From Treponema sp. (lineage in GTDB: Bacteria > Spirochaetota > Spirochaetia > Treponematales > Breznakiellaceae): a DNA stretch of 64,000 nt. Position 1 is the first letter of the stretch. Each line of letters opens with the position of its first letter. The notes beneath the pieces are model-generated. The model saw only the letters and a program-made list of their open reading frames with translations. It did no database searches and was not told where the DNA came from. A program made the position numbers and the translations under genes. This document shows positions 19,153-29,807 of this stretch, in pieces. Location of the stretch: positions 28,928 to 92,927 of the forward strand of contig WRLP01000010.1 of assembly GCA_009777535.1 (NCBI GenBank), written 5' to 3'.

Positions 19153-21449
19153 TCGGCGGCACTGTCGGATAGAGCCTGACTTATTCGATCCGCGACACTC
19201 TGCATGGATTGGTAGAGGTTTGGAAGCGCTGACATAAGAGCCGGTATGTTTTTATTTTTTTGATGGTCTTCCAAAACCTCGGCCTGTGCGCCCAGGGCTT
19301 CCGCGCCGACAGATAGGGCGGAATTCCTTATTGTCATCAGTATTGTCCCAAGAAGGGTGATTGTATTTTCGCCGATACTGTCGCTGTTTTCCGTGTTTTT
19401 GTAGTAATACAAAAGATGCCTAAGGGTATTCATTTTTTCCATCAAGTCACGGCAAAATGAATCGAGCATATAACGGTAGCTTTCTTCATCGCCGCCTGAA
19501 TTTTCAAATCCCTTTACAGTATTGATTCCTTCTATTGATATTACACGGTGTGTGTCATTGTTTGCATCAGGTTTGATATCGTGATGCGCAAAACTTTCAA
19601 TCTTGTGTTCAGGTATCCATTTTTTCAGCAGGTGATCTAGCGCCAGCGCGTTAATTGGTTTGGAAATAAAATCCTGGAAACCCATATTCAGGAACATTTC
19701 CCGGGAGCCCACCAGGGCATTGGCCGAAAGGGCGATAACGGGAAGGCTTCCCGCATAGACACCTCCTATTTCGCTGCGCAGAGCCTTTAATACCGCCGGG
19801 CCGTTTATGCCGGGCATCATGTGATCCATAAAAACAAGATCGAAAACAGCGGCTTTTTCCCTGAGTATGTTTACGGCATCTTCGCCGTTTTCAACTGTTT
19901 CAACCTTCATTCCATAGAGCGACAAAAATCCCTTTGCAACTTCCAGATTCGAGGGCACATCGTCCACAACAAGAACCCGCACATTGGGCATTTGCACCCT
20001 CTTGAAGTTTACCTGCATAAGATAGCGGTTCAAAAAGCTGAGGTTTTCCAGAACAGCGGCGATTTCCCTGCCAACAGGTTTTGACTGGCGGAGTGTACTC
20101 TGGCGTATTGTTGCGGTGAACAAACTTCCCTTGCCGTACTCGCTTTCCAGGGTGATGCCGCCGTTCATCAATTCCGACAACTGACAGGCAATGGCAAGGC
20201 CAAGACCGGTGCCTTCAATAATAAAGCCCTCTATTGAGCTGGCCTGATCATAACGCGAAAATATTCTCTTTTGATCTTCGGCCTTAATACCGATGCCGGT
20301 ATCCTTAACCGAAAAACTCAAGTGTATTTCCCCCTCCTGTGAGCTGACATTTGGAGTGTGAAAAACCGAAAAACGAATCTGCCCTTCCCTGGTGTATTTA
20401 ACTGCGTTACTAAGCAAATTATTCAGTATCTGCCGTATTCTTAAATCGTCGCCGTAAATAAGCGACGGCAGGGTTTCGTCCAATTCAAAATGAAAAGCCA
20501 CAGGTTTGCTTCCGATGCGGACAGTGTTAAAGGCAATGGCATCGTTCAAAAGTGATACAAGCTCATATTCCCTTGGTTGAAGATTCAGTTTGCCCGATTC
20601 AATTTTAGATATATCCAGTATGTCATTGATAAGGTCCAAAAGATGCGTCGCCGAATGGTGAATGTTTCCCATGTTTTGAATGGCTTTGTTCTCATTCGGC
20701 TCCAGCAGGGAAAGTTCGCTGAACCCGAGGATCGCATTCAGGGGTGTGCGGATCTCATGGCTCATTGTTGCAAGAAATTCACTTTTCGCCTTGTTGGCCT
20801 CTTCCGCCTCTTCTTTTAATTCCTGCATCTGCCGTGTCTGTGTTTCAATCAGCCGGTCTTTGGCTTTGCGGGTTGTTTCTATTACAATCATCGTGGTTAA
20901 TACAAGGAAATATGTTACCAGCATGCGTGATGAAACTTTTATATGGTAATTATAATTTGACAGTCCCGGTATAAACATCTCGGCGCTTACAATAACCATT
21001 AGAACGGCCGACATTACTACACCCCACCTCATTCCCAGCAGCATGATCGTAAGCAAGGGGTACAGGTATATAAATAAAAAGTTTGCTCCCTCGGACTGCC
21101 TAATCCAGATTATCCAGATACAGAGCAGGCCGTAACAGGCCATGGTTATTGCTGCCGGAATAATCTCTTTTACCTTTGATCTTGCCAGAATAAAGGCTGC
21201 AATGCATATAACCGCCATGCTTGCGCAGGCGCCTGCAACGGTATACATTCCCCTTCGCAGATTGTATACAGTGTAGGCCGCAAGAACGATACTGCCGGCT
21301 ATTGCAATAAAATTCAGTAAAACATACCGGATTAGGTAGTCAGAAACGCCCAAATCGGCTTCTTCTTCATAATGACCGGAAGCAGCTGTATTGATGATAA
21401 AACTCTTTAGTTTGTTCCCGTTGTTCATAATTCTAACAACCTTTAACAA
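19149..21449 (-). CDS. Hybrid sensor histidine kinase with receiver domain
   Basis: [24 protein letters not shown]...[20 protein letters not shown]...[36 protein letters not shown]...[12 protein letters not shown]. Confidence 0.95.
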   Translation of the reverse strand: MLKVVRIMNNGNKLKSFIINTAASGHYEEEADLGVSDYLIRYVLLNFIAIAGSIVLAAYTVYNLRRGMYTVAGACASMAVICIAAFILARSKVKEIIPAAITMACYGLLCIWIIWIRQSEGANFLFIYLYPLLTIMLLGMRWGVVMSAVLMVIVSAEMFIPGLSNYNYHIKVSSRMLVTYFLVLTTMIVIETTRKAKDRLIETQTRQMQELKEEAEEANKAKSEFLATMSHEIRTPLNAILGFSELSLLEPNENKAIQNMGNIHHSATHLLDLINDILDISKIESGKLNLQPREYELVSLLNDAIAFNTVRIGSKPVAFHFELDETLPSLIYGDDLRIRQILNNLLSNAVKYTREGQIRFSVFHTPNVSSQEGEIHLSFSVKDTGIGIKAEDQKRIFSRYDQASSIEGFIIEGTGLGLAIACQLSELMNGGITLESEYGKGSLFTATIRQSTLRQSKPVGREIAAVLENLSFLNRYLMQVNFKRVQMPNVRVLVVDDVPSNLEVAKGFLSLYGMKVETVENGEDAVNILREKAAVFDLVFMDHMMPGINGPAVLKALRSEIGGVYAGSLPVIALSANALVGSREMFLNMGFQDFISKPINALALDHLLKKWIPEHKIESFAHHDIKPDANNDTHRVISIEGINTVKGFENSGGDEESYRYMLDSFCRDLMEKMNTLRHLLYYYKNTENSDSIGENTITLLGTILMTIRNSALSVGAEALGAQAEVLEDHQKNKNIPALMSALPNLYQSMQSVADRISQALSDSAAD

Positions 21450-21524
21450 TAATTTAACAAATGATACACTGCTGATATGAATTTTTTATAGACTTTTGGT
21501 TAAATTTTTGATAAAATTTTCGCG

Positions 21525-22172
21525 ATGGTACGAATTCTGGTAGTAGACGATCAGATATTATTCCGGGACGGCCTGGTTAATCTTATTAACTCCCAGCCGG
21601 ATATGAAGGTTGCCGTCGCCATAGGCGAAGCAAGGGATGCCCTGGCGTTCTGTGAAAAGGTTTCTCCCGACCTTGTTCTAATGGATGTTCTGACCGACCC
21701 GCCGCCGCAGTCCCTGGAAGATGTCGCCGGCCCAACGGGAATTAACGTTACCTACAATATAAGGGAGCAATTTCCCGGTATTAAAGTAATTATTATGACC
21801 GGCCTTTCCGAGATAAGCCTTCTTGAAGCTGCAAAAAAGGCCGGCGCCCACGGTTTTCTTTATAAAAATATACACAGTGATCAGTTTATAGATGCCATTC
21901 GCAGTATTATGAAGGGTCAGAGTACCTTTCCCGATGCCCTTCCGCCGGGGCTGCCCTTCCATTGCAGTTTCAGCAGCCGTGAAATCATGGTTCTTCGTCT
22001 TTTTTGCATGGGAAAAACCCGTTCCGAAGTGGCAAGCGAACTTGGGTTTTCGGAAGCCCTGATAAAAGTGGTAGTTACAAGCCTTCTTAACAAAACCGGC
22101 TTTGACAGCATTCTGCGCCTTGCCGTTTTCCTGACCTCCAGCGGCTACATACTGCCGAATGTGGGCGAATGA
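21525..22172 (+). CDS. NarL/FixJ (LuxR)-type response regulator
   Basis: MVRILVVDDQILFRDGLVNLINSQPDMKV...SSREIMVLRLFCMGKTRSEVASELGFSEALIKVVVTSLLNKTG. Confidence 0.92.
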   Translation: MVRILVVDDQILFRDGLVNLINSQPDMKVAVAIGEARDALAFCEKVSPDLVLMDVLTDPPPQSLEDVAGPTGINVTYNIREQFPGIKVIIMTGLSEISLLEAAKKAGAHGFLYKNIHSDQFIDAIRSIMKGQSTFPDALPPGLPFHCSFSSREIMVLRLFCMGKTRSEVASELGFSEALIKVVVTSLLNKTGFDSILRLAVFLTSSGYILPNVGE

Positions 22173-22314
22173 AAGATAAGGATCTTTACAAACAGGGCTT
22201 TTTTTGTTTTTTTTGTATTTTTAGCCAAAAGGTTAATTTTTTTTCGAAAAAAAATGATATAATGTCTTCGAACACCTTTTTTTTAAGGTAAATCTTATTT
22301 TTTAGGAGCATGGT

Positions 22315-22905
22315 ATGAAAAGATCGATTCGTTTGGTTGGAGCGCTTGTTTTTTTTGCGCTCATTATGGCACTTGTTGCAGGGTGTGATGCAATAAAGGA
22401 TTCTACCTCGTATAGCTTTACAGTGAAGGGTGTAAAGTTCGATTTTAAGGCTTTCACCAAGAGCCTCACGGGCAGCTCGTCTCTCATTCAGGGCAGGATG
22501 TCGGAAACGGAAGGCGAGGGAAGGACTTCATTTTCAGGTTCTCGAATTGTTGATATTGATGAAATAACCAGTTCGGAGTTCGCGGAATATTTGGAAAAAA
22601 TCCAGAAAGTAGCGGCATCCAATTCTGTACTGCGCGTTACGTTTTCGGATTCGGGAGTTTATACTGTTTATAACCTGAAAATTACAGTAGATAATCTTAA
22701 CGGCTCTCTGGAGGTTCCCTCCTACACCATCGGCGACAGTTTTACTCCGCCTTCAAATATTATTGCATACACTGCCTCTTTCATTATGAAGCTGGTAAAC
22801 GACAGGGAAGTGACTGTAAGATTTTCCGGTGAAACTGACGCTCCGGCAGATACTGAAATCAATATCGAATACGAAAACGACCTGTTGTTTACGGCGAGCC
22901 TGTAG
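22315..22905 (+). CDS. Putative lipoprotein
   Basis: FFALIMALVAGCDAIKD lipobox; RBS AGGAG. Confidence 0.65.
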   Translation: MKRSIRLVGALVFFALIMALVAGCDAIKDSTSYSFTVKGVKFDFKAFTKSLTGSSSLIQGRMSETEGEGRTSFSGSRIVDIDEITSSEFAEYLEKIQKVAASNSVLRVTFSDSGVYTVYNLKITVDNLNGSLEVPSYTIGDSFTPPSNIIAYTASFIMKLVNDREVTVRFSGETDAPADTEINIEYENDLLFTASL

Positions 22906-22932
22906 TTAAATGTTTTCTTTTGGAGGGTGATA

Positions 22933-23409
22933 ATGCGAATTCACCGCGGTAAAATGGGATTGGCTGTCTTATTCATTTTTTTAATTATGATTTCTGCCCC
23001 GTTATACGCACAGACTGCCGACCGGCTGGAAGCATTGCTTGACAAGAAGGTGATCAGCTGGTCGGAGGCGGCGGTTTTTGTGCTGGAAATTTCGGAAGCC
23101 GAAGTTTTTTACGCCGATAATTATGACGCTTTTTCATTTGCTTTAGAACAAAAGTGGCTTCCGAAAAACGCCGTCCCATCAGATGCTGCACAGCTTAACG
23201 GCATCGCCCTCCTTTTAATGCAATCATTCGATTTAAAGGGTGGTATTTTTTACACCATCGCGAAAAGTCCCCACCATGCATACCGTGAACTGGTTTACAG
23301 GGGAATAATCCGCGGAAATACCGATCCCAATATAACTGTTTCAGGGCAGGATTTACTGCTCTTTATCGGCAGGATTCTTTCAGTTAAAGAAAGTGAAGAG
23401 GCGCTGTAA
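22933..23409 (+). CDS. Secreted hypothetical protein
   Basis: Signal peptide LAVLFIFLIMISAPLYAQ. Confidence 0.6.
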   Translation: MRIHRGKMGLAVLFIFLIMISAPLYAQTADRLEALLDKKVISWSEAAVFVLEISEAEVFYADNYDAFSFALEQKWLPKNAVPSDAAQLNGIALLLMQSFDLKGGIFYTIAKSPHHAYRELVYRGIIRGNTDPNITVSGQDLLLFIGRILSVKESEEAL

Positions 23410-24641
23410 TGAAAAAGTTTTTTTGTTATGCGATTTTTTTGGCGCTTTTGCCGGTTCTTTCCCTTTCTGCATGGGACTGGGGCCTGCTGCTTGATCAAAG
23501 CGCCGGCGCAGAAAGCGTTTCAGACGACGCCGGGCCATCGGAAGGTTTTTCCTATTCGGCGGCTTTAATCCCATGGTATTCCACCCCGCTTGGAGATGCG
23601 GGAAAACTATATCTTTCCATCGGAACCTCGGTGGAATATGAAAATGAAGATGCGGCCTTTGTACCGCAGCTGCTCAGGACGGAGTTCAGCTACAGCATGG
23701 GAAACGGCGGCGAAATAAAAGCCGGACGCATGCTCTATGCCGACCCCCTTGGCTTTATCGCCGGCGGCCTGTTCGATGGATTAAGATATTCGCACGAAAG
23801 CGGTATCGGAACATTCGGCGCCGGCGCATGGTATACAGGGCTTTTATATAAAAGAAGCGCTCAGATAACGATGACCGGAGATGATCTTATATCTTTCAAT
23901 GAAAAATTCGAATTTGAAAATTTCGGCGATACATATTTTGCTTCCCGCCGTTTTATCGCCGCCGTGGACTGGAACAATTCAAATATCACAAGCCGTCCCG
24001 CCCTCGGCCTGGCGTTTATCGGCCAATTCGACTTAAACGACAGCGATAATATTTACCACAGCCAGTATCTGGCGGCAAGGGCAGGCGTGCCTGTTAACAG
24101 TTTTATTTTTGATCTTGGATTCTGCCTGCAACTATCAGAAATTACCGAAAAGGATGCCGCCCAAAAATTCAGGGCCGCAGTAGCCGGAGAACTGGGAGCC
24201 TCCTGGCTGCTTCCCACGGCAGTCCGGGATCGGCTGACATTAAAGGGCGTTTTTTCCGGCGGCACTCCGGATGACGACAGCGCCTTTGCCGCCTTTGTTC
24301 CCGTAACAACCTCGCCCCAGGGGGGTGTGCTAAAGGCAAAACTTTCAGGGCTTTCCGTTATCAGCCTGGATTACACCGTACGGCCGCACGAGAGCTTTTT
24401 ATTTAGTTTTGTATATTCTTATTTTACTTTAAGCGATTTGGGAACCTATCAGGGCATTCCATTGGAAAGGGACGGGCATATTTTGGGAGGCGAGTTTTAC
24501 GGCAGCCTTGCGTGGGCGCCTTTTTCGGACTTGCGGCTTAACCTTGGCGGCGGAGTATTCCTGCCTTCCATGGGGAATGCATCTCCCAAGGGCGACCCCC
24601 TCTGGCGCGTTGAGTTAGGCGCCATTTTGGTAATTTTTTAA
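23409..24641 (+). CDS. Putative outer-membrane beta-barrel protein
   Basis: Signal peptide and alternating strand pattern, C-terminal LWRVELGAILVIF. Confidence 0.6.
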   Translation: MKKFFCYAIFLALLPVLSLSAWDWGLLLDQSAGAESVSDDAGPSEGFSYSAALIPWYSTPLGDAGKLYLSIGTSVEYENEDAAFVPQLLRTEFSYSMGNGGEIKAGRMLYADPLGFIAGGLFDGLRYSHESGIGTFGAGAWYTGLLYKRSAQITMTGDDLISFNEKFEFENFGDTYFASRRFIAAVDWNNSNITSRPALGLAFIGQFDLNDSDNIYHSQYLAARAGVPVNSFIFDLGFCLQLSEITEKDAAQKFRAAVAGELGASWLLPTAVRDRLTLKGVFSGGTPDDDSAFAAFVPVTTSPQGGVLKAKLSGLSVISLDYTVRPHESFLFSFVYSYFTLSDLGTYQGIPLERDGHILGGEFYGSLAWAPFSDLRLNLGGGVFLPSMGNASPKGDPLWRVELGAILVIF

Positions 24642-24655
24642 AAAGGAGTGGAACA

Positions 24656-25327
24656 ATGCGGATAACAACAATTACAATGCTTATTTTGATCTGTACAGCG
24701 CAGGTCTTTGCACAAAACGGCGTGATTAGTGAAATTGCCGGTACGGTGGAATTAAAACATGCCGGAGAGGCAGGTTTTGTTCCTGCAAGAGCGGGCGATA
24801 GTGTAGCCCAGAATACCGTGGTTTCGACAGGCATAAAGGGTTTTGCCCTTATCGCTGTCGGAAGCACAGTTATTACAGTAAGGCCGATTACGCGCCTTAC
24901 CTTCGCCGAAATAACCGCTTCTGCCGGCAGCGAAAGGCTCGGTGTTAATCTACAGGCCGGAAGAGTTCGTGTTGATGTAAACCCTCCGGCGGGAACCAGG
25001 GCCGATTTTACCGTTCAGTCTCCGTCGGCAACCGCTTCCGTGCGCGGAACAAGTTTTGAGTTCGACACCCAAAGCATTACGGTTCTGGAAGGCACGGTGT
25101 CTTTCCTGGGCTCAGGCGGGGCGGCAGTTCTTGCCGGCGCCGGAAGTTCAAGTGAAATTGCAAACGGCAGGGCCGCAGATCCGATGGATATATTTTTGGC
25201 GGAGCTGAAGCTGCCGCCCCCTGCCGGAAGCGATTCGGGTTTTGTTCATAGCGGCGGCGCAGGACAGGCTAAGGGAGAGTTCGACTCTGATATGGGAGAG
25301 TTCGGCCTTGACTTTGAGCTGAAATAA
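24656..25327 (+). CDS. FecR-domain secreted protein
   Basis: GVISEIAGTVELKHAGEAGFVPARAGDSVAQNTVVSTGIKGFALIAVGSTVITVRPITRLTFAEI...ATASVRGTSFEFDTQSITVLEGTVSF. Confidence 0.85.
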   Translation: MRITTITMLILICTAQVFAQNGVISEIAGTVELKHAGEAGFVPARAGDSVAQNTVVSTGIKGFALIAVGSTVITVRPITRLTFAEITASAGSERLGVNLQAGRVRVDVNPPAGTRADFTVQSPSATASVRGTSFEFDTQSITVLEGTVSFLGSGGAAVLAGAGSSSEIANGRAADPMDIFLAELKLPPPAGSDSGFVHSGGAGQAKGEFDSDMGEFGLDFELK

Positions 25328-25337
25328 GGGGGAGTTT

Positions 25338-27872
25338 ATGAAAAAGTCTGCATACATTTGTTATTTATTGATTGTTATTTGTTTAGTAAGTGCGTGCTTC
25401 AGCCCCTGGACGGGCACGGAAGAAACAACGCTTTCTATTGTGTGGGGCGGCTCCTCCGATTCCCGCTTTGTGCATAGTTCCGAGCTGGAAGATTTTAGAT
25501 ATGATGTAACCCTGAAAGGCCCCGGCGAACCGGTACTGGACAGCTTTACAGGTGTTGGCGGCGCCAGTTTTTCGGTAAATCCCGGAACGTGGACAGTAAC
25601 AGTTAAAGGTTACGAATTCGGCTCTGCCGGTAATGTACTGCGTGTAATGGGTATCGAGATTGTGGAAGTAAAGGCGGGAAAGAACGACGTCAAGAAAATC
25701 GCGATATATACCGCTACCGAGGTAGATAGCTGGGGAGAACTCAATGACGCTATTAATAACACTGAGGATAATACTCCTTCCTATTTTGCTATCGATCCTT
25801 CGCGACCCCGCGAAGAGCTCATCATTATTAAAAAGTCATTCCCCGCTGGAAGTATGCACGGAACAATTAACATAATCCGGCCGATCATACTGATTGCCGA
25901 AATTCCGGTAACAATTAACAGGGGCAGTCAATTCAGGGAATCGTTTTTTACTGTAAGCGGTAATCGCCTTGATTTGGGAAAACCCGGCATGGCAGGCTCG
26001 CTGACCTTTGACGGCAGCATGAGTAGCGGAGAAAAGACAGATTCGCTTGTACGTGTAAAAAGCGGCGCAAAACTTGTAATGTACAGCGGCGCCACAATAC
26101 AAAACAATAATGCCGAAGGTGACGGAGGCGGCGTGTATGTGGAATATGGCGGCGAATTTGCCGACGAGGGCGGTACTTTCAGCGGTAATTCGCCGGTTGA
26201 TGTTTATTGGGAGGAGCGGCAAGACGGCCCGCTTACCGCCGGCGATTTCGTCGTTACTGACAACGTAACAACGTACAATGGCCAGCAGCAAGGGGTAACA
26301 GTGAGTTACTTCGGCGGCATCACCATAGGACAGGCCGGAATGATTAATGTCTACTATGACGGAAGCCTAGCCAAACCAATAAACGCGGGAGAGTATGAGA
26401 TAACAATAACAACTGAAGGCGGCACGGTATATGAAAAAATAACTGAGCCGCTTTCTATTGGTACGTTTACAATTAACAAGGCTCACCTCGCGCTGAGCCT
26501 GAGCAGTGGGGTACTATCGCCGATAGATACAATAACTGTTACTGCCAGCGTCGTTTCTACAGACACAGCGACGATAGGCTTATTGGTGCCAGTGCCACCA
26601 GGTATTACATTTACTTCTGCCACACTAAGATATGACGGTACTACTGAGTTTTCCAATCCGGCTACAACACTCAACTTTTCTATAAATGTGAACGAAAACG
26701 TTATACAAAACTACGAAGTTGATACGATATCGTTAACTGTCGCTGTCAATGTATACGACGGACAGGAGAATGTTTCCGTTGGTGACATTGAAACCCGCCG
26801 AATCCCTGTAAACCAGGGCAACATTCAGAGGTTTAATGAATACGCCAACACTACCAACGGCTTAACACGGAATTATAGGCTGACCACGAACATTACGCTT
26901 CTCTCCACGACATCTGTCGAAAACAACTGGACACCGATTGGCGGGGAGCCACTCGATCCCCAAGGAAATGCGAAGTTCACCGGCAGCTTTGACGGTATGG
27001 GTAATACTATTACCGGTATAATTATTTACTCTTATGTTCTTCCTTATCAAGGCATGTTTGGGTATATTGGCAGTTCAGGTATTGTAAAAAATGTTAGGTT
27101 GCTTGATATAGTTGTTACTGGTGGTGATTATACCGGTGGTATTGCTGGTTACGTCGATGCTGCAGACTATTTCGGCACAGTACAGAACTGCTATGTTACA
27201 GGCAATGTCATCGGCGGGATTAATACCGGCGGCATAGTTGGCTCCAACAGCGGCACGGTGCAGAACTGCTACACTTCCGCATTTGTAAACGGAAATGACC
27301 ATGTTGGCGGTATAGCGGGAGAGAACAGCGGTACATTAGAAAACTGTAACGCCACAGAAAATGTTTTCGGGAATAACTGTATCGGCGGCATAGCGGGAGT
27401 AAACAGCGGTACATTAGAAAACTGTTACGCCACAGGAAATGTTACCGGTAATGACTATGCCGGCGGCATTGTAGGCATCAACAACAGCACAGTCCAGAAC
27501 TGCGTGGCGCTTAATGGGGAAATTGAGGCGACGACAACGTCCCTACCAACAGGCGCTTCGATTGGACGTGTGGCTGGAGAGAGCTATGCTGGAGGTGCTG
27601 TGCTCAGCAATAATTATGCGTATGATGGTATGTTGTTGAATGGTGGTATCGAAAATGATGGATCTTCATCAAATATACACGGCGAAGGTGTAAGCCTGAC
27701 TGGCACTGGCTCGATTAACAATAGGGATTGGTGGAATTCGTATCCAATGGGAGCAGGAATAAACTGGGGGGTGGTTGATCCGCCAGGAAGCGAAACCAGT
27801 CCCTGGGTATGGAGCAAGACGATAACAATCGACGGCACCTCTGTTTATGTGCCAAAGCTGTGGTTTGAATAA
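25338..27872 (+). CDS. Modular lipoprotein with GLUG-type repeats
   Basis: Lipobox VSAC; repeats GGIAGENSGTLENCNATENVFGNNCIGGIAGVNSGTLENCYATGNVTGNDYAGGIVG. Confidence 0.85.
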   Translation: MKKSAYICYLLIVICLVSACFSPWTGTEETTLSIVWGGSSDSRFVHSSELEDFRYDVTLKGPGEPVLDSFTGVGGASFSVNPGTWTVTVKGYEFGSAGNVLRVMGIEIVEVKAGKNDVKKIAIYTATEVDSWGELNDAINNTEDNTPSYFAIDPSRPREELIIIKKSFPAGSMHGTINIIRPIILIAEIPVTINRGSQFRESFFTVSGNRLDLGKPGMAGSLTFDGSMSSGEKTDSLVRVKSGAKLVMYSGATIQNNNAEGDGGGVYVEYGGEFADEGGTFSGNSPVDVYWEERQDGPLTAGDFVVTDNVTTYNGQQQGVTVSYFGGITIGQAGMINVYYDGSLAKPINAGEYEITITTEGGTVYEKITEPLSIGTFTINKAHLALSLSSGVLSPIDTITVTASVVSTDTATIGLLVPVPPGITFTSATLRYDGTTEFSNPATTLNFSINVNENVIQNYEVDTISLTVAVNVYDGQENVSVGDIETRRIPVNQGNIQRFNEYANTTNGLTRNYRLTTNITLLSTTSVENNWTPIGGEPLDPQGNAKFTGSFDGMGNTITGIIIYSYVLPYQGMFGYIGSSGIVKNVRLLDIVVTGGDYTGGIAGYVDAADYFGTVQNCYVTGNVIGGINTGGIVGSNSGTVQNCYTSAFVNGNDHVGGIAGENSGTLENCNATENVFGNNCIGGIAGVNSGTLENCYATGNVTGNDYAGGIVGINNSTVQNCVALNGEIEATTTSLPTGASIGRVAGESYAGGAVLSNNYAYDGMLLNGGIENDGSSSNIHGEGVSLTGTGSINNRDWWNSYPMGAGINWGVVDPPGSETSPWVWSKTITIDGTSVYVPKLWFE

Positions 27873-27894
27873 AAGGAGAGAAATTTTTCTGAAT

Positions 27895-28246
27895 TACCTC
27901 ACACGGGGAACACGGAAGGGATTCGCGGATTACGCGGATTGTTTTTATGAAAAAGAGAAACCGTTATTTGCTATCCTCCGTGCTCTCCGTTTCGCCGTGT
28001 GATTTTATATGAGAAATTTTTAGGGAATACTTCACACGGAGATCGCGAAGATCACGGGGAACACGGAAGGGATTCGCGGATTACGCGGATTGTTTTTATG
28101 AAAAAGAGAAACCGTTATTTGCTATCCTCCGTGCTCTCCGTTTCGCCGTGTGATTTTATGGGAGAAATATTTTGGGAGTATTTAACGCGAAGGCGGAAAG
28201 AGCGCGAAGACGCAAAGGAGAGAAAGAAGCAAATAACAATACTTTG
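27895..28246 (+). repeat. Two tandem copies (about 106 bp identical core near 27907 and 28058) of an ACACGGGGAACACGGAAGGG...CGCCGTGTGATTTTAT repeat plus 62-bp direct repeat copy 1 (28185-28246)
   Basis: Direct reading; third diverged copy at about 28976-29090. Confidence 0.9.
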
Positions 28247-28254
28247 AGTCTTGG

Positions 28255-28515
28255 TTATGCGACGTTTTTATTTTTCTGATTCTCGACTTGATTATATAAA
28301 AAGTCAGGTGCAAAATCTACTTCATTATCCCAGCATAAAGTATTTAAATTTACCTTTACTGTTTTAAATATATCCATATTCAATAGTTCTTTTATAATTT
28401 CCCTATGATCTTCTTCCAGTATTTTTCTAAAATCTATGTTCCCATTTGCTCCATTATTGAATTCAACATAAATATTATAGTCGTTTTTTAATTCTGCAAA
28501 GATAACATTTATCAT
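28255..28515 (-). CDS. DUF2442-family protein
   Basis: YNIYVEFNNGANGNIDFRKIL...FKTVKVNLNTLCWDNEVDFAPDFLYNQV. Confidence 0.75.
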   Translation of the reverse strand: MINVIFAELKNDYNIYVEFNNGANGNIDFRKILEEDHREIIKELLNMDIFKTVKVNLNTLCWDNEVDFAPDFLYNQVENQKNKNVA

Positions 28516-28526
28516 TTTTATTCTCC

Positions 28527-28787
28527 TTATATCAGTGGTTGAATTTTATTATATTTCCCGGTTGCTTGTATTAAATTCCAATTATCCTCTAATTTATCTT
28601 TATTTAATTCAGCCCATTCTATTACAAGCCCTAAAATACGGGCTGGCATTTTTCCTGCCAAAACGGTAAAATTCTTAATTTCTATTTCAATGTCATATTC
28701 GTTATATATTGCATGAAAATGAGGTGGATTATGATCATTAAAGTACATTGCAATGGAAATACCCAGGAAACGGCTTAATTCCGGCAT
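28527..28787 (-). CDS. DUF4160-family protein
   Basis: MPELSRFLGISIAMYFNDHNPPHFHAIYNEYDIEIEIKNFTVLAGKMPARILGLVIEWAELNKDKLEDNW; start revised to ATG 28787. Confidence 0.85.
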   Translation of the reverse strand: MPELSRFLGISIAMYFNDHNPPHFHAIYNEYDIEIEIKNFTVLAGKMPARILGLVIEWAELNKDKLEDNWNLIQATGKYNKIQPLI

Positions 28788-28853
28788 AGTTTCACAATAT
28801 CGTATAAATATTAATAATGCAAGTGCCAGGCACTGTTTTTTTCGAGAATTTTC

Positions 28854-28915
28854 ACGCGAAGGCGGAAAGAGCGCGAAGACGCAAAGGAGAGAAAGAAGCA
28901 AATAACAATACTTTG
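28854..28915 (+). repeat. 62-bp direct repeat copy 2, identical to 28185-28246
   Basis: ACGCGAAGGCGGAAAGAGCGCGAAGACGCAAAGGAGAGAAAGAAGCAAATAACAATACTTTG in both. Confidence 0.92.
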
Positions 28916-28975
28916 CGCCTTAGTGTCTTTGCGGGAGAAATTTTTTGGAATTACCTCACGCGAAGGCGCGGAGAT

Positions 28976-29100
28976 CACGGGGAACACGGAAGGGATCCGC
29001 GGATTACGCGGATTGTTTTTGGAAAAAGAGAAACCGTTATTTGCTATCCTCCGTGCTCTCTGTTCCTCCGTGTTTCGCCGTGTGATTTTATGTGAGAAAT
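28976..29100 (+). repeat. Third copy of the ACACGGAAGGG...CGCCGTGTGATTTTAT repeat
   Basis: Near identical to 27907-28010. Confidence 0.85.
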
Positions 29101-29114
29101 TTTTCGGGAATATT

Positions 29115-29471
29115 TCACTTCTCCCCACTGATATTTTGCAACTCTATCAGCTCATCTATCTGCCGCAGCACAAAGTCCTGAAACTCCGGGTACAACTCGT
29201 TGAACAGGGCGCTCATCCGCTCCATTTTTTCTTCCTGGGTACTGTTGAACATACGTCCCTGGCCGGTCAGGAGCCAGTGCTTATTAACTGAAAAGGCGCT
29301 GGAAATAAGATGGATTAGACGGTCTTTTACCTTATTGTGCCCTAATTCAACGTCAGCAAGATAGCCATTGGAAATATAAACGGTCTTGGCAAAAACCCGC
29401 TGAGACAATTTTAAGGCATGCCTGACTTCTTTTATCCTTTCATTGACCGTCATATGAGCTATTTTGTCCAT
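29115..29471 (-). CDS. XRE-family HTH regulator
   Basis: MTVNERIKEVRHALKLSQRVFAKTVYISNGYLADVELGHNKVKDRLIHLISSAFSVNKHWLLTGQGRMF. Confidence 0.85.
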   Translation of the reverse strand: MDKIAHMTVNERIKEVRHALKLSQRVFAKTVYISNGYLADVELGHNKVKDRLIHLISSAFSVNKHWLLTGQGRMFNSTQEEKMERMSALFNELYPEFQDFVLRQIDELIELQNISGEK

Positions 29472-29482
29472 ATTATTATACC

Positions 29483-29562
29483 TTTGCTCGGCTAGCAAGC
29501 AAAAATCGTCATATTTTATAGTATTTTTAGCAATATATAATAATCTTCTTGACATTTGCTCG
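29483..29562. promoter_or_regulatory. Divergent operator region: TTTGCTCG at 29483-29490 and 29555-29562; TATAAT box toward XRE gene and TTGACA-17 box toward + gene
   Basis: Direct reading of sequence. Confidence 0.45.
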
Positions 29563-29595
29563 ATATTATCCTATATAATGGTCGTATTAGAGCGC

Positions 29596-29787
29596 ATGAA
29601 AATTGATATAAAACAAAAACGATTACAATGCACGTTCCCAAAACTTACGGAACCAAACCAGGAATATATTCTGGGTATCGCTGAAGGCCTGAAATATGCG
29701 CAAAGCAACCGGCCTAAAGAACAGTCCTCGGACACCAATACAGTTGATTTTTTCGACAACCCACCAAACAGGAGAGGCATTTCATAG
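29596..29787 (+). CDS. Small hypothetical protein (63 aa) divergent from XRE gene
   Basis: MKIDIKQKRLQCTFPKLTEPNQEYILGIAEGLKYAQSN. Confidence 0.6.
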   Translation: MKIDIKQKRLQCTFPKLTEPNQEYILGIAEGLKYAQSNRPKEQSSDTNTVDFFDNPPNRRGIS

Positions 29788-29807
29788 ACACAAATAAGGA
29801 GAATTGT

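Noticed and set aside
28811-29291. ORFs in the ACACGG repeat region
   Set aside because: All are translations of the non-coding repeat family on either strand
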